In this document: piece by piece, positions 1 through 5,947 of the stretch
How the letters are laid out: every line of letters starts with the position of its first letter
How positions within the stretch are numbered: the stretch's first letter is position 1
Assembly: GCA_028873745.1 (NCBI GenBank)
Contig: JAPPNT010000063.1
Span: 1-7,721, forward strand
Origin: Chloroflexota bacterium
Lineage (GTDB): Bacteria > Chloroflexota > Dehalococcoidia > Lucifugimonadales > UBA1127
Length of the DNA stretch: 7,721 bases
Reading direction: 5' to 3'
Translations under genes and position numbers: made by a program
The notes under the pieces: model-generated
The model's input: only the letters and a program-made list of their open reading frames with translations
The model's database searches: none
What the model was told of the DNA's origin: nothing

Positions 1-1307
1 CGTCGAAGGGACGGATTGGCATTCTCGTGGGCGGCGGACCTGCGCCGGGCATCAACAGCGTCATCAGCGCCGCCACTATCGAGGCCATCAACCGCGGCTA
101 TGAAGTCGTCGGCATTCTCGACGGCTACGCCGTTCTCATGGACGGCAGCCCTGAGCGGTTCCGCGACCTGTACATCTCCGACGTCTCCCGCATCCACAAC
201 CAGGGCGGTTCCATCCTGCGCACGTCGCGCGCCAACCCGACGGCGACCGAAGACGGCACCGCGCGTGCGTTCGCAAACCTGCAAGCGCGGGGCATTGGGA
301 TGCTCGTCACCATCGGCGGCGACGACACCGCCTTCGGCGCTTACGCCGTCTCGCGGGCGACGGGAGGCGCCGTCCGCGCCGTGCACGTCCCCAAGACCAT
401 CGACAATGATCTGCCCCTGCCCGCCGACCTGCCAACCTTCGGCTACGAGACCGCCCGCCACGTTGGGACGCAGATCGTCATGAACCTCATGGAGGACTCG
501 CGGACCACAAACCGCTGGTTCTTCGTCATCGCGATGGGCCGCAAGGCGGGCCACCTCGCGCTCGGCATCGGCAAGTCCGCGGGCGCGACGGTGACTGTCG
601 TGCCGGAGGAGTTCCCGTCGGCGCAGATCACGATGGACGACGTCTGCCGCGTGCTGGAAGGCGCCATCCTCAAGCGGCAGGTCATGGGCCGGCAGGACGG
701 CCTCGCCGTCGTCGCTGAGGGCATCATGGAGAAGCTCTCCAGCGACGAGCTCGAAACACTCGTGGGAGAGACGGCAGAACGGGACCCGTATGGGCACATA
801 CGGCTCGGCGATGTCCCTCTCGGCCTCGTGCTCCGACGCGCGATGCAGCGGCGATTCAAGGAGCGCGGCCGCTCGCTGCAGGCAGTCGACGTGGTGCTCG
901 GCTACGAGCTCCGCTGCGCACCGGCCATCCCCTTCGACATCGACTACACCCGCGACCTCGGCCACGGGGCGGTCCGCTTCCTCACCTCCGACACCTTCGG
1001 CGATGACGAGGAGCTGCGCTACGGCGGCATGGTGTGCCTGGAAGGCGGCAACCTGCGCATCATCCCTTTCGAGCAGATGCGCGACCCGGAGACGGGCAGG
1101 ACGAAGGTACGCCTGGTTGACATGCAATCGGAGCACTACCGGGTCGCCCGCCAGTACATGATCCGCCTCAACCGCCGCGACCTCGAGGATCCCGCCATGC
1201 TGACCAGGCTGGCCGAAGCAGCAAACATGACACCGGAAGCCTTCGCGGAAGAATTTGCGAGCGCAGCGACGGGGCCGGAGGAGTTGGCCGCGGTGGTGGG
1301 GGAGTAG
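1..1307 (+). CDS. Phosphofructokinase, probably pyrophosphate-dependent (5'-partial)
   Basis: Cytoplasmic glycolytic enzyme phosphorylating fructose 6-phosphate at C1. The frame is open from base 3 and reads SKGRIGILVGGGPAPGIN, so the gene starts left of the window. The GTG at 27 lies inside the first strand of the fold and is not the start; probably only a few residues are missing. Visible motifs are the nucleotide/diphosphate loop GGGPAPGIN, GGDDT at 315-329, PKTIDND at 390-410 with the catalytic Asp of TIDND, and MGRKAGH at 534-554. In ATP enzymes such as E. coli PfkA the corresponding motifs are GGDGS and GTIDND. Asp in GGDD together with Lys in PKTIDND is the established signature of PPi-dependent enzymes, which are reversible. 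About 434 residues are visible, longer than the 320-residue bacterial ATP-PFK. Stop TAG is at 1305-1307 and no terminator follows. Phosphofructokinase family is near certain; donor specificity is inferred from two residues. Confidence 0.93.
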   Translation, partial: SKGRIGILVGGGPAPGINSVISAATIEAINRGYEVVGILDGYAVLMDGSPERFRDLYISDVSRIHNQGGSILRTSRANPTATEDGTARAFANLQARGIGMLVTIGGDDTAFGAYAVSRATGGAVRAVHVPKTIDNDLPLPADLPTFGYETARHVGTQIVMNLMEDSRTTNRWFFVIAMGRKAGHLALGIGKSAGATVTVVPEEFPSAQITMDDVCRVLEGAILKRQVMGRQDGLAVVAEGIMEKLSSDELETLVGETAERDPYGHIRLGDVPLGLVLRRAMQRRFKERGRSLQAVDVVLGYELRCAPAIPFDIDYTRDLGHGAVRFLTSDTFGDDEELRYGGMVCLEGGNLRIIPFEQMRDPETGRTKVRLVDMQSEHYRVARQYMIRLNRRDLEDPAMLTRLAEAANMTPEAFAEEFASAATGPEELAAVVGE

Positions 1308-1314
1308 TTAAGCC

Positions 1315-1320
1315 TATACA
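1315..1320 (+). promoter_or_regulatory. Possible -10 element before the HigB-like toxin
   Basis: TATACA lies in the 63-base gap after the phosphofructokinase gene, 56 bases upstream of the toxin ATG. No convincing -35 hexamer sits 16-18 bases upstream, where the DNA is still phosphofructokinase coding sequence. The call rests on the hexamer and on its similar position before pepA and rpsB. Confidence 0.3.
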
Positions 1321-1370
1321 GCCTTCAAGAGGGCAATGCGGCCACTACATCGAAGGCACCACTGTGAGCT

Positions 1371-1661
1371 ATGATAGAGATACAAGAAACTCAAGAGTTT
1401 GCCCGATGGTTCTCTAGGCTAAGAGATAGGACGACAAGGGGCCGGATCAGGGAACGCATTAGGAGGTTGAGCCTCGGCAATCCTGGTGACGTAAGGCCAG
1501 TTGGAGAGGGTGTTTCCGAGTTGCGCATCGACTTCGGCCCCGGCTATAGGGTCTACTACAAGCAACAAGGTGAAACATTCGTGGTGATATTGGCTGGCGG
1601 TGACAAAAGCAGTCAGGATCGCGACATCAGGCTAGCCCTTGAATTGGCCAGGGAACGGTAG
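1371..1661 (+). CDS. HigB/RelE-like toxin (phage Gp49-like addiction module killer protein)
   Basis: A 96-residue basic protein of the Gp49-like HigB group in the RelE/ParE superfamily; members with RNase activity cleave mRNA in the ribosome. The N-terminal half is helical and Arg-rich (residues 11-33). The diagnostic core follows: ELRIDFGPGYRVYY at about 50-63 and GGDKSSQDRDI at 76-86, the conserved family end. Arg52, Arg60 and Lys79 are candidate RNA-binding or catalytic residues. Length matches the family (about 95-110), so it looks intact. The ATG at 1371 has only a weak SD (GAAGG at 1352-1356, 14 bases away). The antitoxin follows after 11 bases, the toxin-first order usual for this family. 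Of 17 Arg codons, 11 are AGG or AGA, unlike the CGC-rich neighbouring housekeeping genes, which suggests horizontal acquisition. Family assignment is firm; activity is inferred. Confidence 0.9.
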   Translation: MIEIQETQEFARWFSRLRDRTTRGRIRERIRRLSLGNPGDVRPVGEGVSELRIDFGPGYRVYYKQQGETFVVILAGGDKSSQDRDIRLALELARER

Positions 1662-1672
1662 GGGGTACGGCA

Positions 1673-2002
1673 ATGGCAACGCAGAAGACGAGGGTCAAAA
1701 CCAGACCCTGGGATCCCGCAAAGACCATCAGGGACCATGAAGAAGCGGCTGTTTATCTGGACGTCGCCCTTGAGGAAGCATTCCAGGACGGCTATTTCGC
1801 GGCGGTGCGAGACGTAATCTGGGACATTGTGCGCTACAAAGGGAGTGCGAAGGTTGCGCACGATCTCGGAATGGACGTCGAGGAGTTGAAGAAAATGTTC
1901 TCCGCCGACTCCACCCCGGACTTGTCCCTTGTCCTGAAAGTCGTGAAGGCGCTTGGCCTGCAGCTCCACGCCACGGTGGCCGACGCCAAGTCCGACGGCT
2001 AG
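1673..2002 (+). CDS. HigA-like antitoxin (addiction module antidote protein)
   Basis: A 109-residue partner of the upstream toxin. It has the layout of the antidote family paired with Gp49-like killers: an N-terminal segment (WDPAKTIRDHEEAAVYLDVALEE cut here for length, residues about 13-35) that usually contacts the toxin, a helical linker, then a Cro/C1-type helix-turn-helix at about 57-100. The latter shows KVAHDLGMDVEELKKMFS followed by SLVLKVVKALGLQL, typical of the family's C-terminal end. The ATG at 1673 has SD AGGGGG at 1660-1665, 7 bases upstream, which overlaps the toxin stop codon at 1659-1661, so the two genes are probably cotranscribed and translationally linked. Antitoxins of this kind neutralise the toxin by binding and repress their own operon; no clear operator palindrome was found upstream of the toxin. 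It appears full length. Confidence 0.88.
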   Translation: MATQKTRVKTRPWDPAKTIRDHEEAAVYLDVALEEAFQDGYFAAVRDVIWDIVRYKGSAKVAHDLGMDVEELKKMFSADSTPDLSLVLKVVKALGLQLHATVADAKSDG

Positions 2003-2066
2003 CTTCGCCCCCTCTCTGCTTTCCTGCCGCCGTCGTTGCCAAGACTACCCCGGCTCTCCGTTTCGC

Positions 2067-2072
2067 TATACA
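2067..2072 (+). promoter_or_regulatory. Possible -10 element of pepA
   Basis: TATACA lies 53 bases upstream of the pepA ATG within the 117-base gap after the antitoxin gene. A -35-like TTGCCA is at 2036-2041 but is 25 bases away, too far for a normal sigma70 promoter. Only the -10 hexamer is supported, and weakly. Confidence 0.3.
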
Positions 2073-2119
2073 CTGTGCCCCATCCTAGTCAGCGCTTTAC
2101 GCGCAACACGGGAGGACCC

Positions 2120-3631
2120 ATGGAAATCAAGGTTGTAGTTGGAGACATCACTGAGGTGGCGGCCGATGCCATCGTCGTCAACCTCTTTCAGGGCGTAACC
2201 GCACCTGGCGGCGCCACCGGCGCAGTCGACGAGGCGCTCGACGGCGCGATCAGCGACCTCATCGCGGACGGCGAGATCACCGGCAAGAAGGGCAACGCAG
2301 TCATCCACACCCTCGGCAAGATGCCCGCCAAGCGCGTCGTAGTGGCCGGGCTCGGCAAGGATGGTGACTTCACCGCGAACACCGTCCGGGACGTCGCCGG
2401 CGACGCGGCCCGCTACCTGCGCGGACTCGGCGTCAAGAAGGCGGCGACGATCCTCCACGGCGCCGGCATCGGCGGCATGGACCCGGAGGAAGCAGCCGAG
2501 GCCCTCGCCGAGGGCACGCTGCTCGGCCTCTACAACTTCCGGCAGCACAAGACCGGGGACGGCGGCAACGAGGGCAAGCCTGAGGAACTCGCCGTCATGG
2601 TCTTCAACCCCGAGGACGAGGAGGCCGTGCGTCGCGGCATCGACACCGGCCGCATCATGGCCGAGGCTGCGTCGCTCGCCCGTGACCTCGCCAACGAGCC
2701 TGCCAACGAGATGACGCCGACACGCCTCGCCGCCCACGCCGAGGAGGTCGCGACGCGCCATGGGCTGGAGTTCCGCGTGCTCGAGCGCTCCGACTGCGAG
2801 GAGCTCGGCATGGGCGCCTTCCTTGGAGTGGCGCAGGGCAGCGTGGAGCCGCCCAAATTCATCATCTGCCGCTACAGCGGGGACCCCGCCGACCCTGACA
2901 ACAACCTCGGCATCATCGGCAAGAGCATCACCTTCGACTCCGGCGGGATTTCACTCAAGGGTGCGGAGGGCATGGGCCGCATGAAGGCCGACATGTCCGG
3001 CGGCGCGTCCGTCATCGGCGCGATGCACGCCATCGGCCAGCTCAAGCCGCGCATCAACGTGACCATGATCGCCGCCGCCACCGAGAACATGCCCAGCGGC
3101 TCCGCCACCCGCCCAGGAGACATCCTGAAGTCCATGAGCGGCAAGACCATCGAAGTCGACAACACCGACGCCGAAGGGCGCCTGACTCTCGGCGACGCCA
3201 TCACCTACGCGCGGCAGGAGCTCGGCGTGAAGCGCATCGTCGACATCGCGACGCTGACCGGCGCGATGGGCATTGCCCTCGGCAGCGTCCGCGCCGGCGT
3301 ATTCAGCAACAACCAAGAGCTCGTAGAGGCCGTCATCGAGGCCGGCGAGCAGTCGGGCGAACGCATGTGGCAGATGCCCCTCGACGACGACTACAAGGAG
3401 CAGAACAAGAGCGACGTGGCCGACATCAAAAACACCGGCGGCCGCCCTGCCGGCTCCATCACGGCGGCACACTTCGTCGGCGAATTCGCGGAGGAAACGC
3501 CGTGGGTGCACATGGACATCGCGGGCGTCTACATGGTCAGCCGGGACCACGGCGTCTGGGTGAAGGGCGCCTCGGGTATCCCGGTCCGCTCGCTGGTGCG
3601 CCTCGCGCAGAACCTGGCGCGCCGGGGGTGA
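2120..3631 (+). CDS. pepA: Leucyl aminopeptidase, M17 family
   Basis: Cytosolic two-metal aminopeptidase that removes N-terminal residues such as Leu from peptides, acting in peptide turnover; E. coli PepA also binds DNA. The protein has 503 residues, the usual length. The N-terminal macro-like M17 domain covers about 1-165 and the catalytic domain about 170-500. All E. coli PepA active-site residues have equivalents at a constant offset of two: metal ligands Lys268, Asp273, Asp291, Asp350 and Glu352, and catalytic Lys280 and Arg354. They fall in GKSITFDSGGISLK, KADM and the M17 signature NTDAEGRL. The chosen ATG has SD GGGAGG at 2110-2115, four bases away. An in-frame TTG at 2036 would add 28 residues with no SD and no family resemblance. 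It stands between two toxin-antitoxin modules, with no terminator visible on either side. Confidence 0.96.
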   Translation: MEIKVVVGDITEVAADAIVVNLFQGVTAPGGATGAVDEALDGAISDLIADGEITGKKGNAVIHTLGKMPAKRVVVAGLGKDGDFTANTVRDVAGDAARYLRGLGVKKAATILHGAGIGGMDPEEAAEALAEGTLLGLYNFRQHKTGDGGNEGKPEELAVMVFNPEDEEAVRRGIDTGRIMAEAASLARDLANEPANEMTPTRLAAHAEEVATRHGLEFRVLERSDCEELGMGAFLGVAQGSVEPPKFIICRYSGDPADPDNNLGIIGKSITFDSGGISLKGAEGMGRMKADMSGGASVIGAMHAIGQLKPRINVTMIAAATENMPSGSATRPGDILKSMSGKTIEVDNTDAEGRLTLGDAITYARQELGVKRIVDIATLTGAMGIALGSVRAGVFSNNQELVEAVIEAGEQSGERMWQMPLDDDYKEQNKSDVADIKNTGGRPAGSITAAHFVGEFAEETPWVHMDIAGVYMVSRDHGVWVKGASGIPVRSLVRLAQNLARRG

Positions 3632-3670
3632 ATAGGGCGGTGACGAGCACCATTCGAACCCATTTCCCGC

Positions 3671-3699
3671 TTGTCGGAACCTCCTTACCGGAGTAGACT
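3671..3699 (+). promoter_or_regulatory. Predicted sigma70-like promoter of the vapBC module
   Basis: TTGTCG (3671-3676) and TAGACT (3694-3699) are 17 bases apart, each matching four of six consensus positions. Transcription would begin near 3706, about 11 bases before the vapB ATG and inside the right arm of the inverted repeat. The spacer is almost exactly the left arm of that repeat, so a protein bound to the palindrome would block this promoter. Confidence 0.5.
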
Positions 3700-3716
3700 A
3701 TTGGTAAGGAGGTTTC
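3676..3716 (+). repeat. 14-bp inverted repeat spanning the vapB promoter and SD
   Basis: Left arm 3676-3689 and right arm 3703-3716 pair over 14 positions, 13 Watson-Crick plus one G-T (3677 with 3715), around a 13-base centre. The right arm contains the SD AAGGAGG (3706-3712) and ends directly before the ATG. The left arm contains CCTCCTT, the same string as the 16S anti-SD core. As DNA this suits an operator for a dimeric AbrB-type antitoxin. As RNA it would sequester the SD. It lacks a following T-run, so it is a poor intrinsic terminator. Confidence 0.8.
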
Positions 3717-3965
3717 ATGCTCGTCAAAGTCACGTCTAAGCGACAAGTCACGTTCCCGGCAAAGGTGTTGGACACCATGGGCGTCAAGCCGGGCGATCAC
3801 TTGGAGATCACTGAGACCGCGGAAGGCTTTCTGCTGCGGCCCAAGCGCATTGACCTGTCCAAGCTGGCCTACCTGCGGGACAAGATTGACCCCAACATAC
3901 CGCCGTTGCTGGACTTTACCCCATACAGGGAGGGTGAAATTGACATCACCCCGTATCGGGATTGA
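3717..3965 (+). CDS. vapB: AbrB/MazE-fold antitoxin of a VapBC-type module
   Basis: An 82-residue antitoxin. Residues 2-45 form a SpoVT-AbrB swapped-hairpin DNA-binding domain (VKVTSKRQVTFPAKV, then MGVKPGDHLEI and GFLLRPKR), the fold used by antitoxins that repress their own promoter as dimers. Residues 46-82 are the expected toxin-binding tail. The tail ends in a tandem repeat, DFTPYRE (66-72) and DITPYRD (76-82), each with one Arg; in other VapBC complexes an antitoxin Arg can insert into the PIN active site, so these are candidates for that role. The ATG at 3717 has a near-perfect SD (AAGGAGG, four bases away) buried in the inverted repeat. The gene overlaps the toxin gene by about 26 bases. 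The antitoxin fold is clear; the VapB label comes from its PIN partner. Confidence 0.9.
   Translation: MLVKVTSKRQVTFPAKVLDTMGVKPGDHLEITETAEGFLLRPKRIDLSKLAYLRDKIDPNIPPLLDFTPYREGEIDITPYRD
3927..3933 (+). promoter_or_regulatory. SD that selects the TTG start of vapC
   Basis: AGGGAGG lies inside the vapB tail codons, six bases before TTG 3940. The alternative GTG at 3934 directly abuts this SD and is therefore poorly placed. Confidence 0.6.
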
Positions 3966-4338
3966 CACCTCGGTCTTGATGAGGTTGGTTACCGGAGAGC
4001 CGCAAGATCTCTACACGCATTGCGTTGAAGAGCTGTCCCATCTGGTCGAGCGTGGAGTAGGCGTAGTCGTGTCCAATCAGGTCATTGGCGAGGCATACGT
4101 GACTCTTCAACACCACTATGGCGCCAGCAAGGTGGAAACCCGTGCCGCACTATTCACGGTTTTTGAAAGCGGATTGGTGACACCGCAAGGGGAAGAGGCG
4201 ACGCTCGATACACTGCGTGCCGACGGTGGGCCAGGGTTGGTGGACCGCCTGATTGTCGAGGGCTATCAGAGAGAGGGCCTGTCTACCCTGACCCTTGACC
4301 GTCGTATGGCCGCCCTGCCCGGCGCACAAAGGTTGTGA
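3940..4338 (+). CDS. vapC: PIN-domain ribonuclease toxin, VapC family
   Basis: A 132-residue protein with the acidic PIN active site in order: Asp9 (IGIDTSVLMRL), Glu51 (NQVIGEAYVTL), Asp102 (GLVDRLIV) and Asp120 (LTLDRRM). These bind Mg2+ or Mn2+ for endoribonuclease cleavage; VapC toxins commonly cut tRNA or rRNA, but the target cannot be read here. Length is typical (about 130), so it looks intact. The start is set at TTG 3940, six bases after SD AGGGAGG, giving MTSPRIGIDTS. GTG 3934 is possible but abuts the SD, and the next in-frame ATG falls after Asp9 and would remove it. The start lies within the last codons of vapB (26-base overlap), implying translational coupling with antitoxin first. 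No terminator is seen after the TGA. Confidence 0.88.
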   Translation: MTSPRIGIDTSVLMRLVTGEPQDLYTHCVEELSHLVERGVGVVVSNQVIGEAYVTLQHHYGASKVETRAALFTVFESGLVTPQGEEATLDTLRADGGPGLVDRLIVEGYQREGLSTLTLDRRMAALPGAQRL

Positions 4339-4379
4339 CGGCATGCAAGGATGAGGGACTGTCATACCCCCCAGTGCGT

Positions 4380-4408
4380 TTGCCCGGCCCCTACGGCCAT
4401 GCTATACT
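4380..4408 (+). promoter_or_regulatory. Predicted sigma70-like promoter of the rpsB operon
   Basis: TTGCCC (4380-4385), a 17-base spacer and TATACT (4403-4408) give the best promoter match in the window. Predicted transcription starts near 4415, leaving a leader of about 48 bases before TTG 4463. It is placed as expected for the first gene of the rpsB-tsf-pyrH-frr-uppS cluster. Confidence 0.65.
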
Positions 4409-4447
4409 CCCGTTCGGCGCGTTTAACAGACGGATCAACTATTGGAC

Positions 4448-4453
4448 AAGGAG
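4448..4453 (+). promoter_or_regulatory. SD that selects the TTG start of rpsB
   Basis: AAGGAG lies nine bases before TTG 4463. The competing TTG at 4442 has no SD at normal spacing, while ATG 4535 has a weaker one (GGGAG at 4521-4525). Confidence 0.6.
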
Positions 4454-4462
4454 TTGCACGGT

Positions 4463-5365
4463 TTGACTACTGAGCAAGTTGTGGTTTCGGAAGAGCAGGA
4501 ACAACCCAAACAGCCGGCCCGGGAGCCGGTGACGATGAAGTCACTGCTGGAAGCGGGCGTCCATTTCGGACACCAGACCCGGCGGTGGCAGCCGCGGATG
4601 AAGAGCTACATCTTCACCCAGCGCAATGGCATCCACATCATTGACCTGCAACAAACACTTGTCCTGCTGGAGCGGACGGCGCAGTCTTTGAGCGACCTTG
4701 TCGCGCATGGAGGCGACGTCCTTTTTGTTGGCGCCAAGAAGCAGGCGCAGGAGACCATCGAATACGAGGCCACGCGCTGCGGGATGATGTACGTCAACCA
4801 GCGGTGGCTGGGCGGCACGCTCACCAACTTCCCCACCATCAAGTCGCGCATTGACCACATGCGGAGCCTGGAGGACCGCCAGGAGCGCGGCGAGCTCCGG
4901 CGGCTGCCCAAGAAGGACGCGTTGAAGGCCGAGGACCAGCTCCGCCGCCTGCGCAAGTACTTCCGCGGCCTCCGCAACATGAAGCGTCCCCCCAGCGCCC
5001 TCTTCGTCATCGATATCGAGAAGGAGCGCATCGCCGTGGAGGAGGGCCGCGCGGCCCGCATCCCGATCTTCGCCCTCGTCGACACCAACTGCGACCCGGA
5101 CCTCGTCGACCACGTCATCCCCGGTAACGACGACGCCATCCGCTCCATTCGCCTGGTCACCGCGCGAATGGCCGACGCCGTCCTCGCAGGGATGCAGCAG
5201 CGCGAAGCCCTGCTCATGGAGCAGGAGGCCATAGAGTCCGACGCGGTTATCGATTCCAGCGAGTTCCAGGCCTACACGACTGCCGAGGACTACGAGGACC
5301 TGGCGACGGAAGAGGACCTGGAAGACCACGTCTTCTTCCCGGACGAGAGCGAAAACAGCCAGTAG
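4463..5365 (+). CDS. rpsB: 30S ribosomal protein S2
   Basis: Small-subunit protein bound late in 30S assembly, near the S1 site. From TTG 4463 it has 300 residues against about 241 in E. coli. The conserved core starts at residue 25 (MKSLLEAGVHFGHQTRRW), with RWLGGTLTN at 114-122, DTNCDPD at 207-213 and IPGNDDAIR at 219-227. Both ends are extended: 24 Gln/Glu-rich N-terminal residues, and a tail of about 53 residues (248-300) with 19 Asp/Glu and no Lys or Arg. The start is chosen for SD AAGGAG, nine bases away. ATG 4535 would give a conventional S2 without the extension and cannot be excluded; TTG 4442 is less likely. It is first in the cluster behind a good promoter. In E. coli S2 represses rpsB-tsf through the leader; no comparable structure is evident here. 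Confidence 0.96.
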   Translation: MTTEQVVVSEEQEQPKQPAREPVTMKSLLEAGVHFGHQTRRWQPRMKSYIFTQRNGIHIIDLQQTLVLLERTAQSLSDLVAHGGDVLFVGAKKQAQETIEYEATRCGMMYVNQRWLGGTLTNFPTIKSRIDHMRSLEDRQERGELRRLPKKDALKAEDQLRRLRKYFRGLRNMKRPPSALFVIDIEKERIAVEEGRAARIPIFALVDTNCDPDLVDHVIPGNDDAIRSIRLVTARMADAVLAGMQQREALLMEQEAIESDAVIDSSEFQAYTTAEDYEDLATEEDLEDHVFFPDESENSQ

Positions 5366-5448
5366 TCCCGGACCTTTACATTGGGCATGGATGACGCGGA
5401 TGTGGTGTGCCCATAATCCGCCAAGAGTACGCAAAGGACGGAATCACA

Positions 5449-5937
5449 ATGGTGCAAGTCAGTGTTGAGGACATTCGCAAGCTCCGGGAAATCACCGGGG
5501 CAGGCATTCTGGACTGCCGCACTGCGCTCCAGGAAGCCGCCGGCGACCAGGGCAAGGCCCAGGCCATCCTCCGTGAGAAGGGCTTGGCCAGCGCCGCGAA
5601 GAAGGCCACCCGCTCCGCCGCCGAGGGTGTCGTGGAGTCCTACATCCACAGCGGCAGCCGGATCGGCGCCCTGCTGGAGCTCAACTGCGAGACGGACTTC
5701 GTGGCGCGAACGGACGAGTTCCGTGCCCTCGCCCACGACCTCGCGATGCAGGTCGCGGCGATGGACCCCGACCGCGTCGGCGACGATGACGAAGGCGAGG
5801 GCGTCAGCCTCCTGGAGCAGTCGTTCATCAAGGACCCTTCCAAGACCATCCAGGACCTGGTCAACGACGCCATCGCGAAGATGGGAGAGAACATCCAGGT
5901 GCGCCGCTTCGTCCGGTACGCCCTGGCCGAAGAGTAG
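5449..5937 (+). CDS. tsf: Elongation factor Ts (short form)
   Basis: Guanine nucleotide exchange factor that releases GDP from EF-Tu. It has 162 residues against about 283 in E. coli. The N-terminal UBA-like domain (VEDIRKLREITGAGILDCRTAL, here residues about 6-27) is followed by one core subdomain holding the TDFVAR signature at 82-87, whose Asp-Phe contacts EF-Tu, and a C-terminal helix ending RRFVRYALAEE. The second core subdomain and the coiled-coil insert of E. coli are absent, as in the short Thermus-type factors, so this is a natural short form, not a truncation. The ATG at 5449 has SD AAAGGA at 5433-5438, ten bases away. An in-frame GTG at 5407 would add 14 residues ahead of the conserved start and has no good SD. 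It lies 83 bases after rpsB and 10 before pyrH. Confidence 0.95.
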   Translation: MVQVSVEDIRKLREITGAGILDCRTALQEAAGDQGKAQAILREKGLASAAKKATRSAAEGVVESYIHSGSRIGALLELNCETDFVARTDEFRALAHDLAMQVAAMDPDRVGDDDEGEGVSLLEQSFIKDPSKTIQDLVNDAIAKMGENIQVRRFVRYALAEE

Positions 5938-5947
5938 GGAGCATTCC

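Noticed and set aside
1321..1357. Inverted pair GCCTTC (1321-1326) and GAAGGC (1352-1357) as a phosphofructokinase terminator or a HigA operator.
   Set aside because: Six base pairs with a 25-base loop and no T-run; too weak for either role.
2036..2119. Upstream extension of pepA from TTG 2036.
   Set aside because: It has no SD, the extra 28 residues do not resemble M17 proteins, it would contain the likely -10 region, and ATG 2120 has a strong SD.
3676..3716. The vapB inverted repeat as the intrinsic terminator of pepA.
   Set aside because: The stem is followed directly by TTTC-type bases only briefly and then the vapB start codon, with no T-run; its placement over promoter and SD fits a regulatory role better.
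5412..5417. CATAAT as a -10 element for an internal tsf promoter.
   Set aside because: The hexamer is good but the only TTG-type -35 (5381-5386) is 25 bases away, and tsf is normally transcribed with rpsB.
5382..5421. Two short alternative hairpins between rpsB and tsf (5382-5387 with 5408-5413, and 5396-5401 with 5416-5421), a possible regulatory switch.
   Set aside because: Each stem is only six base pairs with a long loop, there is no T-run, and such pairs are expected by chance in high-GC DNA.
4541..5434. Long open frame on the - strand opposite rpsB.
   Set aside because: It mirrors the codon structure of the clearly conserved rpsB gene, resembles no family, and is a GC-rich antisense shadow. 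The same holds for the long - strand frames opposite pepA and pyrH.
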